DNA from: Flavobacteriaceae bacterium
Lineage (GTDB): Bacteria > Bacteroidota > Bacteroidia > Flavobacteriales > Flavobacteriaceae
Assembly (NCBI GenBank): GCA_021647985.1
Contig: JAKITQ010000019.1
Coordinates: 1-56,312 of the forward strand
DNA length: 56,312 nt
Direction: 5' to 3'
Part shown: positions 33,930 through 44,200 of the stretch, piece after piece
How the letters are laid out: every line of letters begins with the position of its first letter
Position numbering within the stretch: position 1 is the first letter of the stretch
Notes under the pieces: model-generated
Told to the model about the DNA's origin: nothing
Database searches by the model: none
Seen by the model: the letters and a program-made list of their open reading frames with translations, nothing else
Made by a program: the position numbers and the translations under genes

Positions 33930-36890
33930 TTAAAATTCAACGGTATCGCAATGATTAAGTCTGGTTTCTTTTTTTCTAGGAGATTGGGTTGATTTACCTG
34001 CACTCTTTTCTTTAAGCATCAAATTGGTCAATTTATTTCTTTCGATTTTTATCGCTTTACGAATTTGTAAATCCCTTTCCATATCGAAATATACTATTCC
34101 TTCAATAATAGTTTTTTCTGCCTTAGCATTAATAGATAAAGGGTTGTCTGACCATAAAACTATATCTGCATCCTTGCCTACTTTTATACTACCTACTTTA
34201 TTGTCAATATGCAATAATTTTGCAGGGTTTAAGGTTACAAATTTCCATGCTTCCTCTTCACTAACACCACCATATTTAACTGATTTTGCAGCCTCTTGGT
34301 TTAATCTTCTACTCATCTCGGCGTTATCCGAATTTATTGCAGTGACCACTCCCTGACTATGCATAATTGCCGCATTATATGGTATGGCATCATTAACTTC
34401 GTATTTATAAGCCCACCAATCACTAAAAGTGGAACCGCCAACACCATGTGCTTTCATTTTGTCTGCAACTTTATAACCTTCTAAAATATGAGTAAAAGTA
34501 TTGATATTGAAATTGAATTTTTCGGCTACTTTCATTAACATATTGATTTCGCTTTGTACATAAGAATGACATGAAATAAACGTTTCTTTATTAAGTATTT
34601 CACTAATAACATCCATTTCTATATCTTTTCTATAAGCTTTTCCGCTTTTTTTGATGGCATCGTATTCTTTAGCTCTTTGAAAATAATCTGTATACACTTG
34701 TTCAACACCCATTCTTGATTGTGGAAATCTATTAGTTCCGAATGGATATCGAGATTGTTTTACATTTTCACCCAAAGCAAATTTTATAAATTTAGGAGCA
34801 TTTTTATCGATCATATTCTCTGGGGTTTCACCCCATTTTAATTTTATAATTGCCGACCGTCCACCAATAGGATTTGCCGAGCCATGTAAAATTTGAGATT
34901 CTGTTACTCCACCTGCTAAATCTCTGTAAATATTTACATCCTCAAAATTTATTACGTCTTCCATACTAACTTCTGCCGTCGAATTTTGACCGGCTTCATT
35001 GGTTGAAATAGATGCAATATGTGAATGTTCATCAATAATACCCGAAGTTAAATGTTTGCCAGTACCATCAATAACCTTTGCTTTACCAGCCTTGAGGCCA
35101 TTGCTAATTTTGGCAATCTTTCCATCTTTAATTAATACATCGGTATTTTTTAAGATACCCTCTTCTTCATTAGTCCAAACAGTAATATTTTTAAATAGAA
35201 GATCTTCTTGTACGGGTTTTTCAGTAAATCCATAAGCGATATTAGGGAATGTTACAGGTACTAGATAAGGAAGTGATTTACTTTTTTCTTTGTCTTTCTT
35301 TTTATCTTTGTCATCCGATAATTTAGAAGCAGTCCATGTGGTTTCATTTCCATTTACTAAAGTAGCCTTCCCAGCAATATTATTTTGCTTATTTAATTTT
35401 CCAACCAAACGGATAAACTCACTTTTATCTTTATTAGGTTGTAAATAGATATTGACCCAATTGTTTTTATAAGTAAATTTACTAGTTACCTTTAAAGTAT
35501 CTTGTTTGATGCTAACTTTTGGTTTACCAACTGTACCTGTAATTTTTACTTTATATTTTTGATTGGCAATATTTAAGGTGTAATTACCTCTAATATCTTT
35601 GGCGTCGATATTATTTATGATATACTTATTTCCTTGTACCCAATTTTCATAAAGGATGGTTTTTTTTTCAAAAATATCTCCTGAAGTTATTAAAAAATTG
35701 GCATAAGCTCCATTTTTTAAAGATCCAATACTGTTACTTTTATTTAAAATTTTGGCAGGAATAGTAGTAAGAGAAGCCAAGGCTGTTTCTTTAGATAAAC
35801 CATATGTAATAGCCTTTAACACCTTGCTTTTAAAATCTTTAACAGATTTTAGTTTGTGTGTTGTCAAAGCAAAACTAATACCATTGTTTTGAAGTGCGCT
35901 AGGGTTAGAGGGAGCCTGATTCCAGTCGCGCATATCACTCAAGGTTATATATTGTGCGTAATAAGGATTTTCTACATCAAATGCCTTTGGAAAATTTATT
36001 GGAAGTATATAAGTTGCATTTGATCTTTTAATTTGGTCAATCAATTCATATTCATCTCCTCCTCCAAGAATGGTATAATTTATTCCGAAATTATCTCCAA
36101 TACCATCTGCTCTAAGTGCATTGCCTTTATTTCCAGCATCAAATATTTGTACAAGAGTCTTATTTTTTATCAAGGCCTCTAAAGACAGGTCTTTTGTTTT
36201 AGAGTTTCCTTTTGCATACCAATCCGCATCGTAATACATCTGACGTAAAAGTGCCATACTTCCCATTAATGAAGTTGGATATACTTGTTTTAAAATCTTA
36301 CTTCTTTGGAAAGATAAATATTGAGCAGATCGGTCAGATAAAATTCTTACTCCATTGTCACTATCCGAATTAAGCGCTACTAAAACACCTGATCCTCTAA
36401 CAATACCATCCTGATTGTGTGTATTTACAACACCAAAACCAGCATCTATTAATTCCTTAGCTTTATTATTGTTGTACTTAAACTTGTTAAGTGCGTCGAC
36501 CTCTGGCATAATATGCTCATTCCAATAATAGCCTTTTCTCTTACTATCGTATTGTGGACTTTGAAAACTTCTGGAACCTGATTTTGGTACCTCTATCCCA
36601 AAATTGGAATAAACATCTATAAAAGAAGGGTAAATCGTTTTTCCTTTGAGGTCAATAATTAAAGAATTTTTAGGTATCGATATTTTGTTACCTGTACCTA
36701 TTACTTTACCATTTTGAATTAATAAAGTGCCACCTCTAATGATTTGGGTTGGTGAAACATATATTTTTGCATTGGTAAAAGCGGTGTAATTTGAATTGGT
36801 TGTTTTAACACCATCATTTTTTGGAAAATATTCTTGAGCGGAAAACACCATAGTTTGTAGCAGCAAGAATAGCGTAATTATTTTTTTCAT
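33930..36890 (-). CDS. large secreted tandem amidohydrolase protein
   Basis: The 986-residue protein has a signal peptide (about 1-18) and two amidohydrolase modules. The first (about 35-450) shows FTNAKIYVSP, GKTIYPSFIDVYSNFGIEVP and ALASLTTIPAKILN, but SNFG replaces the metal HxH. A beta-rich linker (about 455-590, with a KDKKKDKEKSKS stretch) follows. The second (about 595-950) has TSGIIDEHSHIA (metal HSH near residue 635), ESQILHGSAN, INTFTHILEGYK, TAINSDNAEMSRRLN and VTLNPAKLLHIDNKVGSIKVGKDAD. The second module looks catalytic, while the first looks degenerate. The substrate, probably a cyclic amide or peptide, is unknown. It pairs with the downstream amidohydrolase gene. Confidence 0.88.
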   Translation of the reverse strand: MKKIITLFLLLQTMVFSAQEYFPKNDGVKTTNSNYTAFTNAKIYVSPTQIIRGGTLLIQNGKVIGTGNKISIPKNSLIIDLKGKTIYPSFIDVYSNFGIEVPKSGSRSFQSPQYDSKRKGYYWNEHIMPEVDALNKFKYNNNKAKELIDAGFGVVNTHNQDGIVRGSGVLVALNSDSDNGVRILSDRSAQYLSFQRSKILKQVYPTSLMGSMALLRQMYYDADWYAKGNSKTKDLSLEALIKNKTLVQIFDAGNKGNALRADGIGDNFGINYTILGGGDEYELIDQIKRSNATYILPINFPKAFDVENPYYAQYITLSDMRDWNQAPSNPSALQNNGISFALTTHKLKSVKDFKSKVLKAITYGLSKETALASLTTIPAKILNKSNSIGSLKNGAYANFLITSGDIFEKKTILYENWVQGNKYIINNIDAKDIRGNYTLNIANQKYKVKITGTVGKPKVSIKQDTLKVTSKFTYKNNWVNIYLQPNKDKSEFIRLVGKLNKQNNIAGKATLVNGNETTWTASKLSDDKDKKKDKEKSKSLPYLVPVTFPNIAYGFTEKPVQEDLLFKNITVWTNEEEGILKNTDVLIKDGKIAKISNGLKAGKAKVIDGTGKHLTSGIIDEHSHIASISTNEAGQNSTAEVSMEDVINFEDVNIYRDLAGGVTESQILHGSANPIGGRSAIIKLKWGETPENMIDKNAPKFIKFALGENVKQSRYPFGTNRFPQSRMGVEQVYTDYFQRAKEYDAIKKSGKAYRKDIEMDVISEILNKETFISCHSYVQSEINMLMKVAEKFNFNINTFTHILEGYKVADKMKAHGVGGSTFSDWWAYKYEVNDAIPYNAAIMHSQGVVTAINSDNAEMSRRLNQEAAKSVKYGGVSEEEAWKFVTLNPAKLLHIDNKVGSIKVGKDADIVLWSDNPLSINAKAEKTIIEGIVYFDMERDLQIRKAIKIERNKLTNLMLKEKSAGKSTQSPRKKETRLNHCDTVEF

Positions 36891-36928
36891 TTATTTTCAT
36901 TTAAAAAAGAGTTCAAATGTATTAAAAT

Positions 36929-37999
36929 TTACTGTAATTGATATTTATTCTGATAAGCAATTAGCAGATCTACCATTCTATTGTAACTTTCTAAGCCATC
37001 TTTTTGTTGGTTTACTTTTAAATAATTACTGTAAAAAAATTTAAATATTGGTTCACTTAGATTTTCATATTTTTTCCAAAAATCATTTAACTCTTTAAAA
37101 TTAAGAATAATACCGTTTGGTAATTTGTCAATATATTGCAAGTAAAGGTCTTGGTCATAGCGATATATGTCCGATAAAGCATATCGCAATGCAGATAGAT
37201 TGGCGGAGTATTGAAAATACTTGTCTTCATGAAAATCGGCTGCCAAATACCCTATAAAATTAGCTTCGCTTTCCGATGCAATTCCCAATTGATGAGCAAC
37301 CTCATGAGAACAAGTCATAGGTAATGAGGTTTTCGGAATTAAATAATCTACTTGAGCCTCTCCCGTAAGGGGATTAAAATAACCAGCAAACCCCATGTAT
37401 GTTAAAGGTAAACTAAAAAGTGACTTTTTTAATGAAGTAGGCTGGTACTCAAATTGAGGCCATACTTTACTTAGATTGCTATAACCAATTGCGGTTAGTT
37501 CAATAATTTTATTTTTAGAATAAGGTACAACCACTGGCAATGTATCATTGGCAGTTATTTCCAATTGAATTTTGGCCGTTTTATCGATTAAGAAGTTTGT
37601 AAGTTCTTTTAATTTTTCTATATCAAACTTTTCTTCTTCTAATAATAAGGTGTCGTTCAATGGTACTCTTGAGTAATTCAATCCCCAAAAAAAATAAAAG
37701 AAAAAGTAAAAAATAGAAAGGCCCGCAAGAAAATTTATAATTCTTTGCTTTTTGTTTTGGTGCAGAAATAATTTATATATAAAACGTGTCACCAAAATAA
37801 TTAACACTGCATAAATAATATCACCGACAGAAAAAGGTACCCAACCAAAAATAATTCTTATAAAAGAGCTGATATATTTGTAAATTCCATTACTGTAATT
37901 GGTTTCAATAAATTTTGGGTAGTAAGAAAGAAGGCTAACCAAACCTATTTGTACAAAAAAAAGTAGGCTTAAAATTTTATTTCTATTTTTTTTTGACAT
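36929..37999 (-). CDS. DUF3810 domain-containing membrane protein (zinc-peptidase-like)
   Basis: The 356-residue protein has three N-terminal membrane segments (about 9-26, 55-72 and 88-106). A larger soluble domain carries TSLPMTCSHEVAHQLGIASESEANFIGYLA. HEVAH plus the downstream Glu of SEANF is a gluzincin-like zinc site, so a peptidase activity on the outer face of the inner membrane is possible. That is inference; the family is annotated only as DUF3810. It is 38 bp upstream of the large amidohydrolase gene and may share its transcript. Confidence 0.88.
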   Translation of the reverse strand: MSKKNRNKILSLLFFVQIGLVSLLSYYPKFIETNYSNGIYKYISSFIRIIFGWVPFSVGDIIYAVLIILVTRFIYKLFLHQNKKQRIINFLAGLSIFYFFFYFFWGLNYSRVPLNDTLLLEEEKFDIEKLKELTNFLIDKTAKIQLEITANDTLPVVVPYSKNKIIELTAIGYSNLSKVWPQFEYQPTSLKKSLFSLPLTYMGFAGYFNPLTGEAQVDYLIPKTSLPMTCSHEVAHQLGIASESEANFIGYLAADFHEDKYFQYSANLSALRYALSDIYRYDQDLYLQYIDKLPNGIILNFKELNDFWKKYENLSEPIFKFFYSNYLKVNQQKDGLESYNRMVDLLIAYQNKYQLQ

Positions 38000-38272
38000 T
38001 GGGTTGATTTCTTAAACAAAACAACAAATTATTAACAACAAAAACAATGCAATCTCATAATAATAAAGTTAAAGAAATATTAAATTTAATAACTTAACAA
38101 GTTACATATAATGGTCTTAAAAGATTTTACATTCCTAATGTATTGAAGTAATATCTTTTTATAGTTTTGAATATAAAGCTATAAGTAGATTGTTATTAAC
38201 AAATAAAAATTTGTTAACATTTTTTGTTAACTTTAATTGCGAAAATAAAATACTTTAGCCTTTGTAAAAAAC

Positions 38273-38280
38273 TACATTTG
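38273..38280 (+). promoter_or_regulatory. -7 element of dnaB
   Basis: TACATTTG matches TAnnTTTG and ends 4 bases before the dnaB ATG, so the transcript would be leaderless or nearly so. The upstream 38000-38272 stretch is AT-rich, has a TTAACAAAT/ATTTGTTAA hairpin near 38196 and repeated GTTAAC, and no gene. Confidence 0.35.
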
Positions 38281-38284
38281 TCAA

Positions 38285-39802
38285 ATGGATACAGCAAAAT
38301 CATTTCAACCAAAAAATAAACCTAAAGGTACAGTTATTAATCTTGAACAAGGAAAAATACCACCTCAGGCGGTTGACTTGGAAGAAGCTGTTTTGGGTGC
38401 AATGATGATTGATAAAAAAGGGGTTGATGATGTAATTGATATTATTAATGCAGAAGTTTTTTACAAACCAGCGCATCAATTTATTTACGAAGCAATTTTT
38501 ACTCTGTTTGAAAATTCAGAACCTATTGATTTGCTTACCGTTTCAAACCAATTGAGAAAAAATCAAAAATTAGATGCTGTTGGAGGTGATTTTTATTTGG
38601 TTAATTTAAGTCAGAAAGTTTCTTCTGCGGCGCATATTGAGTTCCATGCACGAATTATTTTACAAAAATATATCCAGCGTCGTTTAATTTCTATTTCAAG
38701 TGAAATTATTACCAATTCTTATGATGAAACAGTAGATGTTTTTGATTTGTTAGACAGTGCAGAAACCAAATTATTTGATATTACCCAAGGTAATCTTAAA
38801 AAAAGTTCAGAAGCTGCGCATAACTTAGTTGCTCAAGCACTTAAAAAAATTGAAGAGATTTCCAACCAAGAGGGTATGAGTGGTGTGGCTACCGGGTTTA
38901 CCAAGTTAGATCAATTAACTTCTGGCTGGCAACCTTCCGATTTGATTATTTTGGCAGCTCGTCCTGGTATGGGTAAAACTGCTTTTGTAATGTCTATGGC
39001 TAAGAATATGGCCATCGATTTTGACACACCTGTTGCTATATTCTCTCTAGAAATGTCATCGATACAATTAATTACCCGAATGATTTCAAGTCAAACAGGT
39101 ATATCATCAGAAAAGTTAAGAAAAGGTAATTTAGAAACCTATGAATGGGAAGCTTTGAATGTTAAAGTAAAAAGCTTGTCCAATGCACCTATTTTTATTG
39201 ATGATACACCATCCTTGTCGGTTTTTGATTTAAGGGCAAAGGCGAGGCGATTGGTTTCTCAACATGGTGTGAAAGTAATAGTTATTGATTATTTGCAGTT
39301 AATGACAGCCGGATCTTCTTCTAAAGGTGTAGGTAACAGAGAACAAGAAATTTCAACTATTTCAAGAAATTTAAAGGCATTGGCAAAAGAATTAAGTGTT
39401 CCTGTGGTAGCACTATCACAATTGTCACGTGCCGTTGAAACTCGTGGAGGTAGTAAACGACCACTTTTATCCGATCTACGTGAATCGGGAGCTATTGAAC
39501 AAGATGCCGATATCGTTTCTTTTATTTACCGCCCTGAATATTATGGGTTGACCGAATGGGATGATGATGAGCATTCTCCTTGTGAAGGTCAAGCCGAATT
39601 TATTGTTGCTAAACATCGTAATGGTGGTTTAGAAAATATCAAAATGAAGTTTACAGGAAGATTGGCTCTTTTTTCGGATTTAGAAGAAGGTTTTGGTACC
39701 GAGTTTCAATCGTCAATGAATCAAGACATATCTCCCGATAATTTTGGAAAGACTAATGAAGCATTTGGTAAAATGAGTGATGAAGATAACGTACCGTTCT
39801 AA
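38285..39802 (+). CDS. dnaB: replicative DNA helicase DnaB
   Basis: The 505-residue protein has the N-terminal domain (PPQAVDLEEAVLGAMMIDKKGVDDV), the linker helix and a RecA-like ATPase domain. It shows Walker A ARPGMGKTAF (about 226), Walker B VIVIDYLQLM (about 333), ALSQLSRAVETRG and SDLRESGAIEQDADIVSF. It unwinds DNA at the replication fork as a hexamer. No intein insert is present. The tail is acidic (KMSDEDNVPF). It is monocistronic. Confidence 0.96.
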   Translation: MDTAKSFQPKNKPKGTVINLEQGKIPPQAVDLEEAVLGAMMIDKKGVDDVIDIINAEVFYKPAHQFIYEAIFTLFENSEPIDLLTVSNQLRKNQKLDAVGGDFYLVNLSQKVSSAAHIEFHARIILQKYIQRRLISISSEIITNSYDETVDVFDLLDSAETKLFDITQGNLKKSSEAAHNLVAQALKKIEEISNQEGMSGVATGFTKLDQLTSGWQPSDLIILAARPGMGKTAFVMSMAKNMAIDFDTPVAIFSLEMSSIQLITRMISSQTGISSEKLRKGNLETYEWEALNVKVKSLSNAPIFIDDTPSLSVFDLRAKARRLVSQHGVKVIVIDYLQLMTAGSSSKGVGNREQEISTISRNLKALAKELSVPVVALSQLSRAVETRGGSKRPLLSDLRESGAIEQDADIVSFIYRPEYYGLTEWDDDEHSPCEGQAEFIVAKHRNGGLENIKMKFTGRLALFSDLEEGFGTEFQSSMNQDISPDNFGKTNEAFGKMSDEDNVPF

Positions 39803-39895
39803 TAAAGGTGGGTTCTGAAAATTTTGATGCGAATGAATTTTTAGAACCCACCTTAAATGAATATCTTTAGAAAATAATATGCAACTTTATTTTTC

Positions 39896-41158
39896 TTGAA
39901 AAAAAAATACATTTATTTAATATTACTGCTTTTGATTAGCCCTTGGGCTTTTGCATCTTTTTTATTAATTCCGATGGATGATACTTCACAAGAGAATCAT
40001 TTAAAAGCTTATGGGATTACTTTTTATTCTTTGCAAAAAGGACAAAAAGTTAAATGGTTACTCAATTATAGAGGAGGCTCTTTTTTATTAGAGGACACCA
40101 AAGATTTTAGAAACGAATGTACCATTAGAGGAGTTTCTTTTGAAATAATTTCTGAAACAGAAGCGGTTTATATTTTAGAAGAAATAGCCAGCCCGTCGCA
40201 AAACATGGAAGCGGTTGTTTTAGAGAAAGCCCCAAAAATTGCAGTTTATTCACCAAAAGGAAATCAACCTTGGGATGATGCTGTTACCATGGTTTTGAAA
40301 TATGCCGAAATACCTTACGATGTAATTTATGATAAAGAAGTTTTACAAGATAATTTACTTTTATATGAATGGTTGCATTTGCACCACGAAGATTTTACAG
40401 GGCAATTTGGTAAATTTTATGGCGCGTTTAGAACAGCACCTTGGTATATTGAAAATAAAATAAATACAGAGAAATTAGCAAGGAGTTTAGGCTATAAAAA
40501 AGTATCACAAGAAAAATTAGCAGTAGCTTTAAAAATTAGAGATTATGTAATTGGTGGAGGTTTTATGTTTGCCATGTGTTCTGCAACCGACAGTTTTGAT
40601 ATTGCTTTGGCAGCTGAAGGAATAGATATTGCCGAAACCATGTTCGATGGCGATCCATCAGAAAGTAATTATCAAAATAAAATAGATTATAAAAATACTT
40701 TCGCTTTCACGGATTTTATTTTGGAAAGGAATCCGGTTGTCTATGAGTTTTCAAATATTGATACCACGCGAAAAAGAAAGGTTTTAAAAGTGGAAGATTA
40801 TTTTGAACTCAAAGAATTTTCTGCCAAATGGGATATGGTGCCTTCCATGCTTTGTCAGAATCACACTTTATTGGTAAAAGGTTTTATGGGGCAAACCACT
40901 GCTTTTAATGCAAATTTTATAAAGCCAACTATTTTGGTAATGGGGCAAAATAATATAAATGGCGAAGCTCGATATATTCATGGTGTTAAAGGCAAGGGCA
41001 TGTTTACTTTTTATGGCGGGCATGACCCAGAAGATTACCAACATAGAATAGGAGACCCTAAGACCGAATTAGAATTGTACCCCAATTCACCAGGTTATCG
41101 ATTGATATTAAATAATGTTCTTTTTCCGGCGGCGAAGAAGAAGAAACAAAAAACTTAA
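39896..41158 (+). CDS. exported protein of the family annotated 'asparagine synthetase B' in flavobacteria
   Basis: The 420-residue protein starts at a TTG (an upstream ATG at 39879 hits a stop after 6 codons). It has a signal peptide, LKKKYIYLILLLLISPWAFA, with TTG read as Met. The rest contains FLLIPMDDTSQENHLKAYGITFYSL, KIAVYSPKGNQPWDDAVTMVL, FMFAMCSATDSFDIALAAEGIDI and FYGGHDPEDYQHRIGDP. From memory this matches a flavobacterial family labelled asparagine synthetase B. It has neither the Cys2 N-terminal-nucleophile glutaminase nor the SGGxDS PP-loop of AsnB, and it is exported. The label should not be taken as function. The conserved GHD and Cys-rich block hint at a hydrolase-like site only. 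Confidence 0.78.
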   Translation: MKKKYIYLILLLLISPWAFASFLLIPMDDTSQENHLKAYGITFYSLQKGQKVKWLLNYRGGSFLLEDTKDFRNECTIRGVSFEIISETEAVYILEEIASPSQNMEAVVLEKAPKIAVYSPKGNQPWDDAVTMVLKYAEIPYDVIYDKEVLQDNLLLYEWLHLHHEDFTGQFGKFYGAFRTAPWYIENKINTEKLARSLGYKKVSQEKLAVALKIRDYVIGGGFMFAMCSATDSFDIALAAEGIDIAETMFDGDPSESNYQNKIDYKNTFAFTDFILERNPVVYEFSNIDTTRKRKVLKVEDYFELKEFSAKWDMVPSMLCQNHTLLVKGFMGQTTAFNANFIKPTILVMGQNNINGEARYIHGVKGKGMFTFYGGHDPEDYQHRIGDPKTELELYPNSPGYRLILNNVLFPAAKKKKQKT

Positions 41159-41260
41159 AAAATTATAATTACCCTTAGGTGCATTAAACCAATTTACTGA
41201 ATAACTGCTGGTTGTAAAATCATTCTATAAACATCCTCAACAGATATATACTTAGATTTT

Positions 41261-44200
41261 TTACTTTTTTGCCAACCACTTTCTAGCATTTACAAAAGCC
41301 TCAATCCATGGACTTACCTCATCATTTCTACCAGCAGGATAATTTGCCCAGTTCCATTGAAAGGTAGAGCGTTCAATATGTGGCATCATTACCAAATGAC
41401 GGCCATCTGCGCTCGATATCATGGCAGTATTAAAGTCTGAGCCATTCGGATTTGCAGGATAAGCATCATAAGCGTATTTGGCTACAATATTGTATTTGTC
41501 TTCTGAGTAAGGGAAATTGAATTTACCTTCACCATGACTAATCCATACCCCTAAAGTACTGCCTGCCAATGTAGATAGCATCACAGAATTGTTTTCTTGA
41601 ATATTTACCGAAGTGAAATTACTTTCGTGTTTTTGTGAATCGTTATATAATAATTTTCCATGCACCTCATGTTCTGGGTTTATCACTTCCAGTTCCATAA
41701 ATAACTGACATCCATTACAAATACCAACCGATAAAGTATCTTCTCTATCAAAGAAATTTTTCAAGGCTTTGTTCGCTTTTTTATTGTATAAAAATGCACC
41801 AGCCCAACCTTTTGCAGAGCCTAAAACATCTGAATTTGAAAATCCGCCTACCGCACCAATAAACTGAATGTCTTCTAAATTTTCACGCCCTGAAATTAAA
41901 TCGGTCATGTGAACATCTTTAACATCAAAACCTGCCAAATACATGGCGTTTGCCATTTCACGCTCACTGTTCGATCCTTTTTCACGAATTATCGCTGCTA
42001 TCGGACGAGGTTTTGTATGGTCAATCACAGGAGATTTTCCAGTAAATTGTTTAGGAAAAATAAATTTTAAAGCTTGTGTTTTATAATTGTCAAAGCGTGT
42101 TTTTGCTAAGTTATTTGCAGTTTGTTTATCGTCAAGCAAATAGGAGGTTTTAAACCAAGTGTCTCGATATGTAGTAATATCAAAACTTAAACTAAAGTTT
42201 GTAATGTCTAATTTTTCTTCCGCAATAGCGAAACCAATATTATAGAAATCAATTTTATTTTCATTTAAAATACTTTCAAGATCTTTTGCATTTTGTGTTT
42301 GAAAAATAATGCCGCTATTTTCTGCAAACAAAATTTTTACCGCATCTTTTTCCGCAATAGCGCTCAAATCGATTTTAGCACCTAAATTATTATCAGCAAA
42401 ACACATTTCTAACAAGGTGGTGATCATACCTCCAGCCGAAATGTCGTGACCAGCCAGGATCAACCCTTTTTTGATTAATTCTTGAATGGTATTAAAAGTA
42501 TTTTTAAAATAAGCAGTATCGTTAATAGTAGGTGTTTGTGCACCAACTTTATTTCTAATTTGCGCAAAACTAGATCCGCCAAGTTTATAAGCGTCTTTTG
42601 ACAAATCAATATAGTAAATTCGGTTATTTTCTACATTTTGTAAAACTGGTTCTACCACTTTATTGATGTCAGCACATTGACCTGTCGCAGAAATAATAAC
42701 CGTTCCAGGAGATATTACCTCTTCATTAGCATATTTTTGTTTCATGGATAACGAATCTTTACCCGTTGGCACATTGATGCCTAAATCAATAGCAAATGTT
42801 GCAATTGCCTCTACTGCATTGTATAAACGAGCATCTTCACCTTCATTTTTACAGGGCCACATCCAGTTGGCTGATAATGAAACAGATTTTAAATTATCTT
42901 CTAAGGGTGCCCAAACAATATTGGTTAAAGCCTCTGCAATAGAATTTCTAGAACCTGCTTTTTCATCTATCAAAGCACTCGCTGGTGCGTGACCTATAGA
43001 AGTTGCGATACCTTTTATTCCTTTGTAATCTAAAGCCATAACACCTACATCATTCAATGGTAATTGTAGTGATCCGGTACATTGTTGTTTGGCAACTTTA
43101 CCACCTACACAACGGTCTACTTTGTTGGTTAACCAGTCTTTAGAGGCAACAGCTTCTAGTTGTAAAACCTGACTTACATAGTTGTAGATGTCTTCTTGTT
43201 TGTAGCTTACCTCTTCGTATTTTCTATTTAAAGACTTATCTTTCATGATAGTTTGAGGAGAGCTTCCAAACATATCGGCAAGATCAAAATCCATCGGACT
43301 TTTTTCTGTTTTTGCAGATTTGAAAGAGAATCTAAAATCATCCGTTACTTTACCAACTTCGTATATTGGTGCGCGTTCTCTATCGGCAATTTTATGTAAA
43401 AGATCAAGGTCTTTTGGGTGAATTACCAAGCCCATTCTCTCTTGTGATTCATTACCGATTATTTCTTTGGCAGATAAGGTTTTATCACCAACAGGTAAGG
43501 CATCTAAATTAATCTCGCCGCCGGTTTCTTCAACCAATTCCGACAAGCAATTTAAATGACCACCAGCACCATGATCGTGTATGGAAACAATTTTGTTATT
43601 ATCACTTTCTACCATGGCGCGAATGGTATTCGCAGCTCTTTTTTGCATTTCAGGATTAGAACGTTGTACAGCATTTAAAGTAATGGCTGTGTTGAATTCA
43701 CCAGTATCTGCCGAAGAAACGGCAGCACCACCCATTCCAATTCTGTAATTATCGCCACCTAAAATAACAATGGCATCGTCTTTTTTAGGTGTATCTTTTA
43801 AACTGTCTTCTTTTTTGCCATAACCAATACCTCCTGCAAGCATAATCACTTTATCAAAAGCCAATTTTCGTTGGTGCTCTTCATGTTCAAAGGTCAATAC
43901 TGATCCTGTAATTAACGGTTGCCCGAATTTATTTCCAAAGTCTGATGCGCCGTTTGAAGCTTTGATTAACAGTTCGATAGGGGATTGGTACAACCAATTT
44001 CTCTTTTGCATGTTGCCTATCTTATTATCTTCCGTTAAACGGGAATAAGGTGTCATATAAACCGCAGTACCAGCCAAAGGTAAAGATCCTTTTCCGCCTG
44101 CCAAACGATCTCGAATCTCACCACCCGAACCCGTTGCAGCGCCGTTAAAAGGCTCTACTGTAGTAGGAAAATTATGGGTTTCTGCTTTGATGGAAATAAC

